Origin: Kordiimonas aquimaris
GTDB lineage: Bacteria; Pseudomonadota; Alphaproteobacteria; Sphingomonadales; Kordiimonadaceae
Length of the DNA: 64,000 nucleotides
Assembly: GCF_025574485.1 (NCBI RefSeq)
Contig: NZ_JAOBPO010000004.1
Coordinates: 294,355 to 358,354 of the forward strand
Direction: 5' to 3'
Under the pieces are notes generated by a model, which searched no databases, was not told the origin of the DNA, and saw only the letters and a list, made by a program, of their open reading frames with translations. The translations under genes and the position numbers were made by a program. Of this stretch, positions 19,730 to 29,572 are shown in pieces; within the stretch, counting starts at the first letter, position 1, and each line of letters starts with the position of its first letter.

Positions 19730-20800
19730 TTAGCGGCCTGGTTGTGAAATAACGACACTTTGGCCAGGGTTAAGCCGTTCTGCACCGCGTATGACAATGC
19801 GGTCCCCCGCTGAAACGCCGGATGTTACTGGCACCCAAAGACCAATAGCGTTCCGTAAATCGGTGTTAACACGCTCTGCGGTCATGTTATCGGTCACTTT
19901 GTATACATACATGGCACCGCTTTTAAGCACCACAGCGTCACGAGGTACAGCAATGCTTGTATGTGCCTCACCGCGCGGTAAGCTTACTTTAACGGGCATG
20001 CCTGTGACCCATCCTGAGCTTGCCGCAGACAGGCGTACTTCAACCATGCGCGAAACATTGTCGCCGACTGGTACAACGGTTCTGATTGGTAAAGATGTAA
20101 TTTGTTCACCAGTGCTTACATCAACACTGTTACCAACCATGAGGTAAGGCATGATGCTGATAGGGGCAGGCATCGCAACTTCGATGTTTTTTGTGTCAAC
20201 CAATCGCACAACATTTGCACCGATACGCACATATTCGCCTTTATTGGCGATGCGTGCAGCAATAGTGCCTGAAAATGGTGCGCGAATTTGAGCACGGTTT
20301 TTGTCGCCTTGTGTTTGTTCAACACGAGCGCGAGCATCAGCGATATCTTGTTCTATCATATCCCGCTGTGCAATTACTTCCTGCAGGCGTGACCGTGATG
20401 CATTATCGCGGGCAGCAAGGTCCTGAAACCGTTCTACGTCTTGTCGGCGAAAAACCATGTCTGCTTCAAGTCTGGCCAGTGCAGCAGTTGCGCGGCGTAG
20501 TGCAATATCCAGCAAGCGACTGTCGATGGTAGCGATAATATCGCCTTGTTCTACTTGAGCGCCAACATTTGCAATGCTGGTTAATACGCCTTCAACCTCA
20601 GCAGCTATCTGGCTATCATTCAAGCTGACAACTGTGCCCGTGACATCCATCAATGGTGCCATGATCCGTTCTTCCGCTAAAGCAACCTCCACTTGCGCGG
20701 GTGGCATTTCCGGTGGCTGCGCATTTGCGCCGTTAAGTGACACAAGAATTGCAGCTGCCAAAACAGCAGAATTAAGAAGAAATGGTGAACGGTTTCGCAT
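19730..20800 (-). CDS. RND efflux periplasmic adaptor (membrane fusion protein)
   Basis: A protein of about 356 residues with a cleavable signal peptide (cut near ANA). The order is half of a lipoyl-like motif (IAAEVEGVLTSI), a helical hairpin (about residues 90-160), the second lipoyl half (IRAPFSGTIAARIANKGEYV), then beta-barrel domains. It bridges an inner-membrane RND pump to an outer-membrane channel. I use the ATG at 20800; an in-frame GTG at 20812 is possible. It follows the permease by about 30 bases, the reverse of the usual adaptor-first order. No outer-membrane channel gene is adjacent. Confidence 0.9.
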   Translation of the reverse strand: MRNRSPFLLNSAVLAAAILVSLNGANAQPPEMPPAQVEVALAEERIMAPLMDVTGTVVSLNDSQIAAEVEGVLTSIANVGAQVEQGDIIATIDSRLLDIALRRATAALARLEADMVFRRQDVERFQDLAARDNASRSRLQEVIAQRDMIEQDIADARARVEQTQGDKNRAQIRAPFSGTIAARIANKGEYVRIGANVVRLVDTKNIEVAMPAPISIMPYLMVGNSVDVSTGEQITSLPIRTVVPVGDNVSRMVEVRLSAASSGWVTGMPVKVSLPRGEAHTSIAVPRDAVVLKSGAMYVYKVTDNMTAERVNTDLRNAIGLWVPVTSGVSAGDRIVIRGAERLNPGQSVVISQPGR

Positions 20801-20832
20801 ATCGGTTATCACTGTTTTTTTGATGTTATTAT

Positions 20833-23800
20833 TTATTCAGCCGCTGTTGGTTGGTTCACACCTAAATGTGTAGTTTTAATGTTTCCGCTCGCTAATTGCA
20901 GCAGACTTGGCAGCAATACAAGCGTGAAAATGGTCGAGACACTCATACCGCCAACAATGGCGGCTGCCATTCCGCGGTATATTTCACTGCCGGCTCCGGG
21001 AAACAGAAGAAGTGGCAGCATACCAAACAAACTCGTCAACGTGCTCATGAAAATAGGCCTTAGGCGCAGACGTAAGGCTTCATGAACAGCTTCTTGCCGG
21101 TTCATTCCCCGTGTTTGTGCTTTGCGCGTTTGGGCAACCAACAAAATTGCGTTGTTAACAACCAGTCCTAGCAGGATAATGAAACCGATCATGCCTAATA
21201 GGTCCAGGGATTGGTACTTGATCATGTTGATAACAAATATGCCAATCATGCCGCCTGCAACTGCTGTAATGATGGTGATCACAACCATGAAGGCATCTGA
21301 TACAGAGCGGAATAGACCGGCGAGTATCAGCATCAGCAAAACAAGAGCAACGCCAAAGTTCTTACCCAGTATAATGAGTGCTTGTGCAAGATCATCGGCA
21401 CTGCCTGCGTATTTAATAGAGGCATTCGGCGGTAAGCTTGCAAGAAGCCCTGGTTCAATTTTTGTTCTAAGCTCGGAAATCAAGGTATCAAGTGACATAC
21501 CTTCTGGTGGGTTAACCAACAGACTGTATGTTCGTACCCTATCAACACGCACAATCGCATTTGGACCGAGTGCCGATCTGATATTTGCGAGCTCTCCCAA
21601 AGGTACTATACCACCAAGCGGGGTTTGTACTGGCAACGCTGATATTTTTTCTGGTGTATCGAAGCGTTCAGATTTTAGATAAATATCTAGCCGCTCTGTG
21701 CCATCAAAATATTCCCCAAGCCATGACCCTTGACCCAATTCGAGAATAACCTGCGTTAAGTCAGCACGGTTCCAGCCTACCTCGGCAAGCCTTACGTCAT
21801 TTGGTTCAAACCGTAACTCTGTTGTCTCGGCAAAAGGATCAGGTTGCGGATTTGCAGATGCGCCGGGTATTTGCGACATAACCATGCCCATGCCTTGCAT
21901 GGCAGCATTTCTTGCAGCCTCCAAGTCTGGAGCACTGATGCGCAGCTCTACACTGTTTTCATCACCAAAGCCGCCAAACAGACTGCGCCTTAGTGTGAAG
22001 CCAAACATGTCCGGAATGCCTGTAATGATTTCGGTTTGAACGATATTTTGCAATGTCTCTATTTGCGTTCCATCTTCCGCGTTTAGCGCAAGCCAGCCGC
22101 CCGTTGCGCCTGGGAAAGACCAAAGGAAATAGTCCCTTACCTTAGGCTCTTTTGCGCCATTTAAATATGGCTGAATTCGTTCATCCAGAACTTGAGCGAT
22201 TTCCGTATCCGCTGTCTCGACATTGGTGCCGGGCGGGAAAAATAAGAAACTGTCTACAGTGTCCCTTTTTACAGGCGGCATGTAATCCAGCTGCGGCATT
22301 AACAGGAAAAATAGAGTGAAAGATGCCCCGACTAGACTAATTATCCATGCCATCCGCTTTACTGTGCTGTTTGTGAGGGACATTAATCTATCCGACATGC
22401 TCTCCCACACGGTTTTGCGATCGCTGGTGTCGGGAAGTTTGCGCATCCAGAAGCGGGCCATCGTAGGTAACACGGTAATGGCTACCAAAAGCGAAACGCC
22501 AACGCCGATAGCGATTGTTAGGGCCAGATCAGCAAACATCTGCCCAATAGCGTCTTTTAGAAACATAATAGGAATAAAAACAGCTACGGTTGTTGCCGTG
22601 GAGGCAAGCAGTGCTCCCCAAACCTGAGTGGTGCCGAGGTTGCTCGCTTCTTTAGGTGTTTCGCCGCGTTCACGCAGCCTGACAATGTTTTCGAGGACCA
22701 CTATGGCTGCATCCAGAACCATGCCTGTCGCGAACGCAAGGCCTGCAAGCGAGATTACATTAAGTGTTCGACCAGTTAGATTGAGAACAACAAAAGTTGC
22801 CAGTAACGATAATGGAATTGCTATTGCTATTAGTAGGGTCGCACGCCATTGGCGTAAAAAAAGCCATAAAACCGTGATGGCAAGCAACATACCGATCAAC
22901 AAGTTACTACCAAGCAGGTTAATGGAACGGTCAATGTATAGACCGGGGTCAAAACTATATTGCGCAACAAGGCCGCGTTCCTTGAATTCATTAGCATTAA
23001 GTTCATCAACTCTGGCTTTGACTGTGGCTAATGCTTCCAAAACATTTGCGTCATTGGTTTTCGACACGCCGAGCCTGAAGGCACGGTTACCATTTTGGTA
23101 GATAAATCCATCAGCACGACCAGGTCCAATTTCAATGCGTGCTATATCACCCAATTTTATAGGGAGACCGTCGCGCCATTCGAGGATCAGGTCTGCAAGT
23201 TCATCTGCATCGTAGCGTCCTTCATACCTAACAGTATACTGCCTGCGTCCAACATCAACCATGCCGCTGGATATGTCAGCTGAACGCCCAATACGTGCTG
23301 GAATACGGGCGATGTCTATGCCTAGTTCTGCAGCGCGGTAAGGATCAAAAATGATCTGAAGTTGTTCGCCGAGCCCGCCGTTTCCATCGTCAAACTGGAT
23401 CTCAGATACACCGTACAGAGACTGTAGTTCTGGTTTGATTACGTCACGTAGATATTTGATGTTTTCTGATGTGCGCTGTTCCGTACCTGGTATTTGTTGC
23501 ACATAATATTCAATAAGTTGATCGTTTGCATCGCCCCACTCACCCATCATGACTTGCGGTTGTTCTGCATTGGCAGGCAGGGGGCGCAGGCGATTGAGAC
23601 GACTGATGATGTCTATCAGCGCACGTGTCATATCTGTTTCGATAGCAAATTCAAGCTGCATGAAGCCAAAATTCGGCATATTCCACGACATCATCTCTGT
23701 CATGCCTGGTGTGCCTTGAAGTACCTCTTCAACAGGTACGGTGATCTCGCTCTCTAATTCTGAAGGAGAGGCGCCAGGCCAGGTATTTATCACAGAAATT

Positions 23801-23931
23801 ATCGGTTTCTGGATTTGGGGTAGCAGCTGGGCAGGTAATTGGAATATGGATGCAATTCCAAGCAGCATTATTACAGCGGCAACAATTGCAACAGCGGCCG
23901 GATTATCTATACTTTGGCGTGTTAATTTCAT
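20833..23931 (-). CDS. RND efflux transporter permease (AcrB/MmpL superfamily)
   Basis: A protein of about 1032 residues with the RND pattern of one helix, a large periplasmic loop, a helix block, a second loop and a second block. TM4 has GMVLDAAIVVLEN: one acidic residue where AcrB has an Asp-Asp pair, as in some metal and other RND branches. TM10 has GLVVNNAILLV, with Asn at the AcrB Lys940 position. This argues against an AcrB-like drug pump in detail, but the proton path is plausible. The start ATG at 23931 is preferred over a TTG at 23943. Substrate unknown. Confidence 0.93.
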   Translation of the reverse strand: MKLTRQSIDNPAAVAIVAAVIMLLGIASIFQLPAQLLPQIQKPIISVINTWPGASPSELESEITVPVEEVLQGTPGMTEMMSWNMPNFGFMQLEFAIETDMTRALIDIISRLNRLRPLPANAEQPQVMMGEWGDANDQLIEYYVQQIPGTEQRTSENIKYLRDVIKPELQSLYGVSEIQFDDGNGGLGEQLQIIFDPYRAAELGIDIARIPARIGRSADISSGMVDVGRRQYTVRYEGRYDADELADLILEWRDGLPIKLGDIARIEIGPGRADGFIYQNGNRAFRLGVSKTNDANVLEALATVKARVDELNANEFKERGLVAQYSFDPGLYIDRSINLLGSNLLIGMLLAITVLWLFLRQWRATLLIAIAIPLSLLATFVVLNLTGRTLNVISLAGLAFATGMVLDAAIVVLENIVRLRERGETPKEASNLGTTQVWGALLASTATTVAVFIPIMFLKDAIGQMFADLALTIAIGVGVSLLVAITVLPTMARFWMRKLPDTSDRKTVWESMSDRLMSLTNSTVKRMAWIISLVGASFTLFFLLMPQLDYMPPVKRDTVDSFLFFPPGTNVETADTEIAQVLDERIQPYLNGAKEPKVRDYFLWSFPGATGGWLALNAEDGTQIETLQNIVQTEIITGIPDMFGFTLRRSLFGGFGDENSVELRISAPDLEAARNAAMQGMGMVMSQIPGASANPQPDPFAETTELRFEPNDVRLAEVGWNRADLTQVILELGQGSWLGEYFDGTERLDIYLKSERFDTPEKISALPVQTPLGGIVPLGELANIRSALGPNAIVRVDRVRTYSLLVNPPEGMSLDTLISELRTKIEPGLLASLPPNASIKYAGSADDLAQALIILGKNFGVALVLLMLILAGLFRSVSDAFMVVITIITAVAGGMIGIFVINMIKYQSLDLLGMIGFIILLGLVVNNAILLVAQTRKAQTRGMNRQEAVHEALRLRLRPIFMSTLTSLFGMLPLLLFPGAGSEIYRGMAAAIVGGMSVSTIFTLVLLPSLLQLASGNIKTTHLGVNQPTAAE

Positions 23932-24141
23932 GCCATCACCCAATCGATATCAAATAGAAACCTACACATACAAACACCTTTACGGGGCGGTATATCAATG
24001 TCGATTGGGACAAACGTATATTGACAGGTGACATTATTTAGCTGAAATGCGCTGATTCAGTCACACTAACTATGGTTTGTTTGCAACAATCATACGTTTC
24101 GAGGTTTAACTCTTGCTGTAACCATGTCTTGTAAAAATGGG

Positions 24142-24762
24142 TTAAGTGTTGCTTTTTTGCGCAAGTAAAACCGTTGCATAGTCACATTCTGGGTCTTCAG
24201 CTACAAATTCAACAATTTGCATGTTATGCGTTTGTAAAATGTCGCTGTATTCCTTTGGTGAAAGGCTTGCGTGATATATTTGGTCCCCGCATACGTGCCC
24301 AACCTCTTCACCGGATTTTGGACCAACAGTTAACATAAGGGCCCCGCCGTTAACCAAATGCACGGCAAACCGATTGAGCGTCGTGCGTTGATCATTGGCT
24401 GTTAGGTGAAAAAAGCTATGCCACCCAATAATACCGTCAAATCGCTTATCAAATTGTAGCTCCCGCATATCCAAAATGTGCCAGTCATTCTGCGGGAAGC
24501 GTTGTTTAGCTATGTTGATCATCGTATTTGAGAAATCGACGCCTGTAAGCTCATGACCTTTCTCAATAAAATACTGAGCAATTGGCTCACCTGCACCGCA
24601 ACCAGCATCCAATATATGAGCCTTTGGCTTGATCAAGGCTTCGAAACGTTTTAGCCATTTTCGCTCAAATAGTGATTTGGACCTTTCGGTATCAAATTGC
24701 TGACCGTGGCGGTTATAGATACCCTGTGTTTTTGTTGCCAATGTAGCTTCAAGGTTATCCAT
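24142..24762 (-). CDS. Class I SAM-dependent methyltransferase
   Basis: A 206-residue soluble protein with motif I ILDAGCGAGEPI, the acidic end of strand 2 (GVDFS) and LDMRELQF before motif IV (GIIGWHSFFHL). This is the generic small-molecule methyltransferase fold. Nothing in the sequence shows the acceptor. It lies 95 bases downstream of the S9 peptidase on the same strand and about 210 bases upstream of the RND permease; membership of either unit is uncertain. Confidence 0.85.
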   Translation of the reverse strand: MDNLEATLATKTQGIYNRHGQQFDTERSKSLFERKWLKRFEALIKPKAHILDAGCGAGEPIAQYFIEKGHELTGVDFSNTMINIAKQRFPQNDWHILDMRELQFDKRFDGIIGWHSFFHLTANDQRTTLNRFAVHLVNGGALMLTVGPKSGEEVGHVCGDQIYHASLSPKEYSDILQTHNMQIVEFVAEDPECDYATVLLAQKSNT

Positions 24763-24857
24763 AACGCCTCTCTCTGTAATCCTAACTCATTAACTTCATG
24801 GCTTAAAAGCGTTACATTTAGCTAGCTTAGGCGAGGGTTGATCCCGGTTTCCGATTG

Positions 24858-26867
24858 CTATTGTTCATCTGTTTCCGTTTTAGAAACTGGCGTAACAAAG
24901 TTTGCCTTTTCCTTGTCAAACATCTGCTCTCGAAGCCAAGCTAAAGCGTGTTCAGTGATTGCACGCCGTGTTCGCGGCTTTGAGGGGCCATGTTGCATGC
25001 CGCCGTATACAACCATTCGTGCGTCTACTCCTTTATCAAGCAGTAGTTGGCGAAACTGGTAACCATTAGCTATAGGTACACGTTGATCATTCTCACCGTG
25101 TTGAATTAACACGGGTGTTTGGGCGTTCTCGATGTATGTCACCGGTGATGTTTTTGCGTACACAGCGTCATCAGCCAGTGGCGTCGCGCCGAAATATTCG
25201 GTCGTGAACTGGGTAATGTCGGTATTGTAATAATATGTCCGCCAATCACTGATACCAGCTCCCATGATAGCTGCTGTACAGATGTCAGAGTATGTTGCGA
25301 GCATTGCTGAGATATGACCACCTTGGCTCCAGCCCAGGCAGGCAACACGGTCTGGGTCAACCATACCGTTTTCAGTTAACATCTTGACGCCTGCGATAAT
25401 ATCGCGGGCAGGGCCGATACCAAGGTTTTTGAGGTTGCTGCTTTGGAATGCTTCACCATAACCTGCACTGCCGCGGTAGTTGGTTTGTAAGACCAGTGCG
25501 CCGCCATTTTCTGCGGCCAGTACGTCAGGGTGGTATATGGAACGTGCAGCGCTTCCCATCCAGGGTCTGTCAGTACCGGTTGGCCCGCCGTGCGTACGCA
25601 CATACAATGGGTACCGTTTGCCGGTTTCGTATCCCACGGGTTTTGTCAATACAGCCTCAATCTCAAGGCCTTCATCAGACACCCAGGTGATAAGCTCTCT
25701 GGTTGGTTTTTCCAACTCGACAGTTTGGGCCGAGAAGTTGGTTAGCTTTGTAATTGTTAACCCTTGGGCTGTTGTGACTTCTGTAATGCCGTTGCTGGCA
25801 GCGTTGAGAAAAGCAGTGGCGTTGCCATCATAAGATATGCTGAAACCATATGAAAAATTATCCGGCGAGCTAACACGGTTAACATTTTCGGATTTGGTGT
25901 TGATTTGAAATAGAGCCAGATCTGTGCGCTCACTAGCGCTGAACATGATGGTGTCGCCGTCGAACCTTACGATGAAGGGGTCATAAGTCTGCATCTCGAT
26001 GGTTTTAGCGTTCCGTCCGTTGGCATCGCGAATAACGATATCGCTGAGCGTGGGAAAACCGGTTGCGTTGGTATATGCAAGCTTGTTGCCGCCTTGGTGC
26101 CATACTGGGCGTGATTTTACGCCGTATGCATCATCAATCAGTATAGGTTCACCACCAGTAGTGTCCATCACATACATGCGGCCCTTGAGAAGATCAGCAA
26201 GGTGTGGGCTGGGCCATGTAGCGAAAGCTAGTTGTTTTCCGTTCGGCGAAATTGCGTATCCAGTAACAGAGAAGTCCCGTCCATCGGTGAGTTGTTCTGG
26301 TTCACCGTCAATTCCCATATCTGCCGTTATGCCAACGCGCCATATATGCTGGTATCCGCCATCTTCGCGCACGACATTATAGTCGCCGTAGCGTTCTTTG
26401 CGGGCTTTCATCAGGTCTTTATTGTCAGGGCCAGCGGTGAAATAAAGCGTGCGGCCATTAGGCGCGAACCGCAGCGAGCTAATGCCTTTGATGTCCAGGG
26501 CAGCCATTTTGGCTTCGCCGCCAGATGCACGCATAAAGCCAAGCTTGCCTTTGCGCATAAAGGCGATCCACTGACTGTCTGCGGACCATTCAATCTCACC
26601 AACAGACTCTTCTCCGTGGGTTAATTGCACCGGCTCGCCGCCATCGGTACCAACAACCCATAATTGGCTCATGTCTTTATTGTTTTTAAAGTCATTCTCA
26701 AAAGTTATAAACGCTACATGTTTACCGTCCGGCGCGATATAAGCATCGCGAACGATGGTGAGACCTAGCAATGTATCAAGCGTATCTGATTGCCCAGATT
26801 GATCTGCTCGCGCTGTGATTGACAGTGTGAAAACTGCTACTATTAAGCTCAAAAGAACCGAACGCAT
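24858..26867 (-). CDS. Secreted S9-family prolyl oligopeptidase-like peptidase
   Basis: A 669-residue protein with a signal peptide (about 1-21). An N-terminal beta-propeller (about 40-400, WD40-like PD40 repeats such as VAFITFENDF and LAFATWP) precedes an alpha/beta-hydrolase domain. Catalytic residues are Ser in GWSQGGH near 512, Asp in GENDQRVP near 592 and His in MQHGPSKP near 627. It probably acts in the periplasm as an aminopeptidase or dipeptidyl peptidase on short peptides. SD sequence AGGGGG precedes the ATG. It lies downstream of a serine hydrolase and two YjiH transporters on the same strand. Confidence 0.93.
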   Translation of the reverse strand: MRSVLLSLIVAVFTLSITARADQSGQSDTLDTLLGLTIVRDAYIAPDGKHVAFITFENDFKNNKDMSQLWVVGTDGGEPVQLTHGEESVGEIEWSADSQWIAFMRKGKLGFMRASGGEAKMAALDIKGISSLRFAPNGRTLYFTAGPDNKDLMKARKERYGDYNVVREDGGYQHIWRVGITADMGIDGEPEQLTDGRDFSVTGYAISPNGKQLAFATWPSPHLADLLKGRMYVMDTTGGEPILIDDAYGVKSRPVWHQGGNKLAYTNATGFPTLSDIVIRDANGRNAKTIEMQTYDPFIVRFDGDTIMFSASERTDLALFQINTKSENVNRVSSPDNFSYGFSISYDGNATAFLNAASNGITEVTTAQGLTITKLTNFSAQTVELEKPTRELITWVSDEGLEIEAVLTKPVGYETGKRYPLYVRTHGGPTGTDRPWMGSAARSIYHPDVLAAENGGALVLQTNYRGSAGYGEAFQSSNLKNLGIGPARDIIAGVKMLTENGMVDPDRVACLGWSQGGHISAMLATYSDICTAAIMGAGISDWRTYYYNTDITQFTTEYFGATPLADDAVYAKTSPVTYIENAQTPVLIQHGENDQRVPIANGYQFRQLLLDKGVDARMVVYGGMQHGPSKPRTRRAITEHALAWLREQMFDKEKANFVTPVSKTETDEQ

Positions 26868-26921
26868 GATAATTCCCCCTCGTTTTGTTGTTATTTTCGA
26901 CTAAAAACTGATGAAAACAAC

Positions 26922-28157
26922 CTATTTAATTGCATTTTTAATAGCATTTATAATTTTGCCCAAACCTTCGCCGCCAACACCGGGGGCACCTCCACCTGCG
27001 TCAGGCCACGATGAAAACACCGCAACAACGGTATTTGTGGACGGTGAAATGTCAATTACCTGACCATGTACACCGCGGGCCTGAACAGTGCCTTCGCCGT
27101 CCCCGATACCCCATACAAATGACCGGTAATACGGGTTTGTACCGTCTGCTTTGTATCCGTTCCATGTAGGGTCGCCAGGTTGATTGAAGATATCCTCGAT
27201 CCACTGTGCTGGGATAACTTGCCGATCCCCGACTTTGCCACGATCAAGCATCAATTGTCCGATGCGGGCATAGTCTCGAAGTGTTGACGTCATGCCGCCG
27301 CTTGCTAGTGTGAAACCTGATACATCAACGGTAATATATGCACTACGCTCTGCGCCCAGTGGTTTCCATAGTCGCTCAGAAACCAAGTCTGCAAAACGCT
27401 TTCCTGTTGCAGCTTCCAAAACCCATGCAATGACATCTGTTGTGCCGGATTTATAGTTGAAACGATCATACCTACTATCGTCACGCCCTACATTTGGCAG
27501 AAAGTTGTAGTTACCAACAACAGGCGTGTCGGCGCAGTTTGGTCCAGTAAGTAATCCGTCAGCACAGTCTTGCCGTCTTACCGTGCTATCGGGCGCACTG
27601 TAATCCTCGTTCCAGTCTGATGTGTCCCGCATGTCAAGCAGGGTGCGCAGGCTATTGTCGCCCCAACCGGTTTTCGCGAGTTCCGGCACATAATCTGCTA
27701 CGGTTTTGCTTAGGTCAATCAAACCACTGGCTTCAACACTGGCGGCCGTTAACCCTGTCACCGTTTTGCTGGTTGACCACATCAGATGCGTTCGCTCAGG
27801 TGTGAGTGTGCCATCATATAACTCTGCGATGACACGCCCGCTCTTCATGACAACAATGCCATCAATATATTGCTTTTTCATTGCTTCAGACAAAGCCGTT
27901 GTTTTGCCATCAAGCTCGATCTTCAGGTCAGTTTCAGCCGTTTCAATACCCGTCATGGGTCTTATATTGAGACTGTCGTTAGGAATGTCCTTGGTAGGCA
28001 AAATTTCACGAATATGGGTATAAGCCCAGCGGTTTAATGGGCCAAATTGCCATGTGGCTCCCGTAACACCTTCTGGCCTCGCATCATCTATATTTTCCGA
28101 ATAGGCCGCGACCGTCGCTGTGCTTATTATTATGGCTGATAATAGTAATTTATTCAC
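26922..28157 (-). CDS. Secreted serine hydrolase, class C beta-lactamase fold
   Basis: A 411-residue protein with a signal peptide (1-20) and GTG start preceded by GGAGAA. The SxxK motif is STSK at 128-131, a YKS follows in FNYKSGTTD, and HGQ near the C-terminus replaces the KTG box. The spacing fits the 6-aminohexanoate-dimer hydrolase/esterase branch more than AmpC. It probably cleaves amide or ester bonds of small molecules in the periplasm. It is flanked by an S9 peptidase and two YjiH-type transporters in one orientation with gaps of 34-54 bases, so a peptide or amide use operon is inferred. Confidence 0.88.
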   Translation of the reverse strand: MNKLLLSAIIISTATVAAYSENIDDARPEGVTGATWQFGPLNRWAYTHIREILPTKDIPNDSLNIRPMTGIETAETDLKIELDGKTTALSEAMKKQYIDGIVVMKSGRVIAELYDGTLTPERTHLMWSTSKTVTGLTAASVEASGLIDLSKTVADYVPELAKTGWGDNSLRTLLDMRDTSDWNEDYSAPDSTVRRQDCADGLLTGPNCADTPVVGNYNFLPNVGRDDSRYDRFNYKSGTTDVIAWVLEAATGKRFADLVSERLWKPLGAERSAYITVDVSGFTLASGGMTSTLRDYARIGQLMLDRGKVGDRQVIPAQWIEDIFNQPGDPTWNGYKADGTNPYYRSFVWGIGDGEGTVQARGVHGQVIDISPSTNTVVAVFSSWPDAGGGAPGVGGEGLGKIINAIKNAIK

Positions 28158-28191
28158 GGTGCATTCTCCGTATCAATGATCGTATTGTGTT

Positions 28192-29556
28192 TTATAAAAG
28201 CCAAAAGCCTGCTGCCAGGAACACTGGAAAAACAATGATTGTTCTAAGCGTAAATATAATGGCCAAATGCCCAAAATTCAGCGGTAAGCTAGAGCGTAGA
28301 ATTATGACACCGATTTCAGCCATGTAAATAAGTTGAGTGACAGACAGGCCAGCAAGGACAAACCGCGTCAGTTCGCTATCAATGTCTTTTGCCACCAAAG
28401 CCGGCATGAATTGATCGAGAAACCCGACAATGAAACCGGGTGCAGCAGTTTGAGCTTCCGGTAAATTGATAGCATCCAGTATGTAGTAAATTGGCAAACT
28501 GAGCGTACTGAAAATTTCGGTGTGAACCGCCAGAATAGTGGCAATTGTGGTAATCGCCATTGCAGGCCCAATAACGCCGAAGACAACATCCAAGCTTGCA
28601 TACCAGCCATTCTTGATGAACTGGATTGGCCCCGGGGCGTTTTCAGCACGCCGCATTGCGTTTTGAAGACTGGTCGTGAACAGGGACGCTTCGGGCATTG
28701 TGTCTTCATGAATTTGCTTGCCAACACTGCCATTATATGTGTCAGGAATGCGCGCAAGCGGCGGTATGCGCACCGTGATAACAGCACAAATCAGGCAGGC
28801 TGCAATAACAACAAGATACCATGTGAAAAACAAATGACCCAAGCCTGCAACTTCAGCGATAGCCAGACTGAAAGGGATAGATACAATAGAGAAATTGGTG
28901 GCAACGGACGCTGACTGCCGTGCGGAATAAAAGCCTTTCTCATATTGGTTTATAGTGATCAGCATACCAACTGACGCAGCAGACACCAACGATGCGGTGG
29001 CATCAATGGCGGCACGCCCGGGCAAGTTGAACAACATCGAAAAGGGTTTGCGCAGTAATACACCTACAAATTCCATGAATCCGTAATCGGTAAGGAAAGG
29101 CATCAGCATGCAGGCAACCAGCAAGATGAAAAATACTGCCGCGCCAATCTCGATGAAAACCGTCTGGCCGGTGGCTATGCTCCAAACGAATTCAGGGCCA
29201 ATCTGGAAGTAAACCATCAAGCCGATAACCGCACCTAAAGTGCGAATGAAAAGCCATGCGGGAGTTGCGTGAAACGCAGCATATAGTGATGGTTGTTCTT
29301 CCTGCCAGTTTGGTTTGAATATAACATATATGCCGCTGCCAACTGCACCGAGTGCCACAACACTTACAATGAAACCCAACAAAATTGGCTCCAGTGGTGC
29401 ACGCAGAAAATCAGTAATAATTGCCATCAAAATGGTTTGCTTGCCGCCATATGTTATAGGCGTCAGAAAAAGCAGTATGCCAATAAGTGTTGGCAGTAAA
29501 AACTTTAGTAACAGCCATATTTTGCCGTTGCGGATTACTGTGTCACTTGACGCCAT
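28192..29556 (-). CDS. YjiH-family membrane protein (nucleoside-recognition/Gate domain), copy 2
   Basis: A protein of about 454 residues with 10 or so membrane segments and the YjiH/Gate-domain blocks LPGRAAIDATASLVSA, ATNFSIVSIPFSLAIAEV and AVITVRIPPL. It is the second of a tandem pair. The start is taken at the ATG at 29556, 16 bases after the stop of the first copy; a longer frame to 29676 would overlap that copy by about 100 bases. Function of the family is not established; transport of peptides or nucleosides has been suggested by context only. Confidence 0.85.
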   Translation of the reverse strand: MASSDTVIRNGKIWLLLKFLLPTLIGILLFLTPITYGGKQTILMAIITDFLRAPLEPILLGFIVSVVALGAVGSGIYVIFKPNWQEEQPSLYAAFHATPAWLFIRTLGAVIGLMVYFQIGPEFVWSIATGQTVFIEIGAAVFFILLVACMLMPFLTDYGFMEFVGVLLRKPFSMLFNLPGRAAIDATASLVSAASVGMLITINQYEKGFYSARQSASVATNFSIVSIPFSLAIAEVAGLGHLFFTWYLVVIAACLICAVITVRIPPLARIPDTYNGSVGKQIHEDTMPEASLFTTSLQNAMRRAENAPGPIQFIKNGWYASLDVVFGVIGPAMAITTIATILAVHTEIFSTLSLPIYYILDAINLPEAQTAAPGFIVGFLDQFMPALVAKDIDSELTRFVLAGLSVTQLIYMAEIGVIILRSSLPLNFGHLAIIFTLRTIIVFPVFLAAGFWLL

Positions 29557-29572
29557 TTTGCGCTTGCTTCCG

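Noticed and set aside
21122..21682. Plus-strand reading frame of 186 codons inside the RND permease
   Set aside because: It is the antisense shadow of a conserved RND gene; composition reflects the complementary hydrophobic codons.
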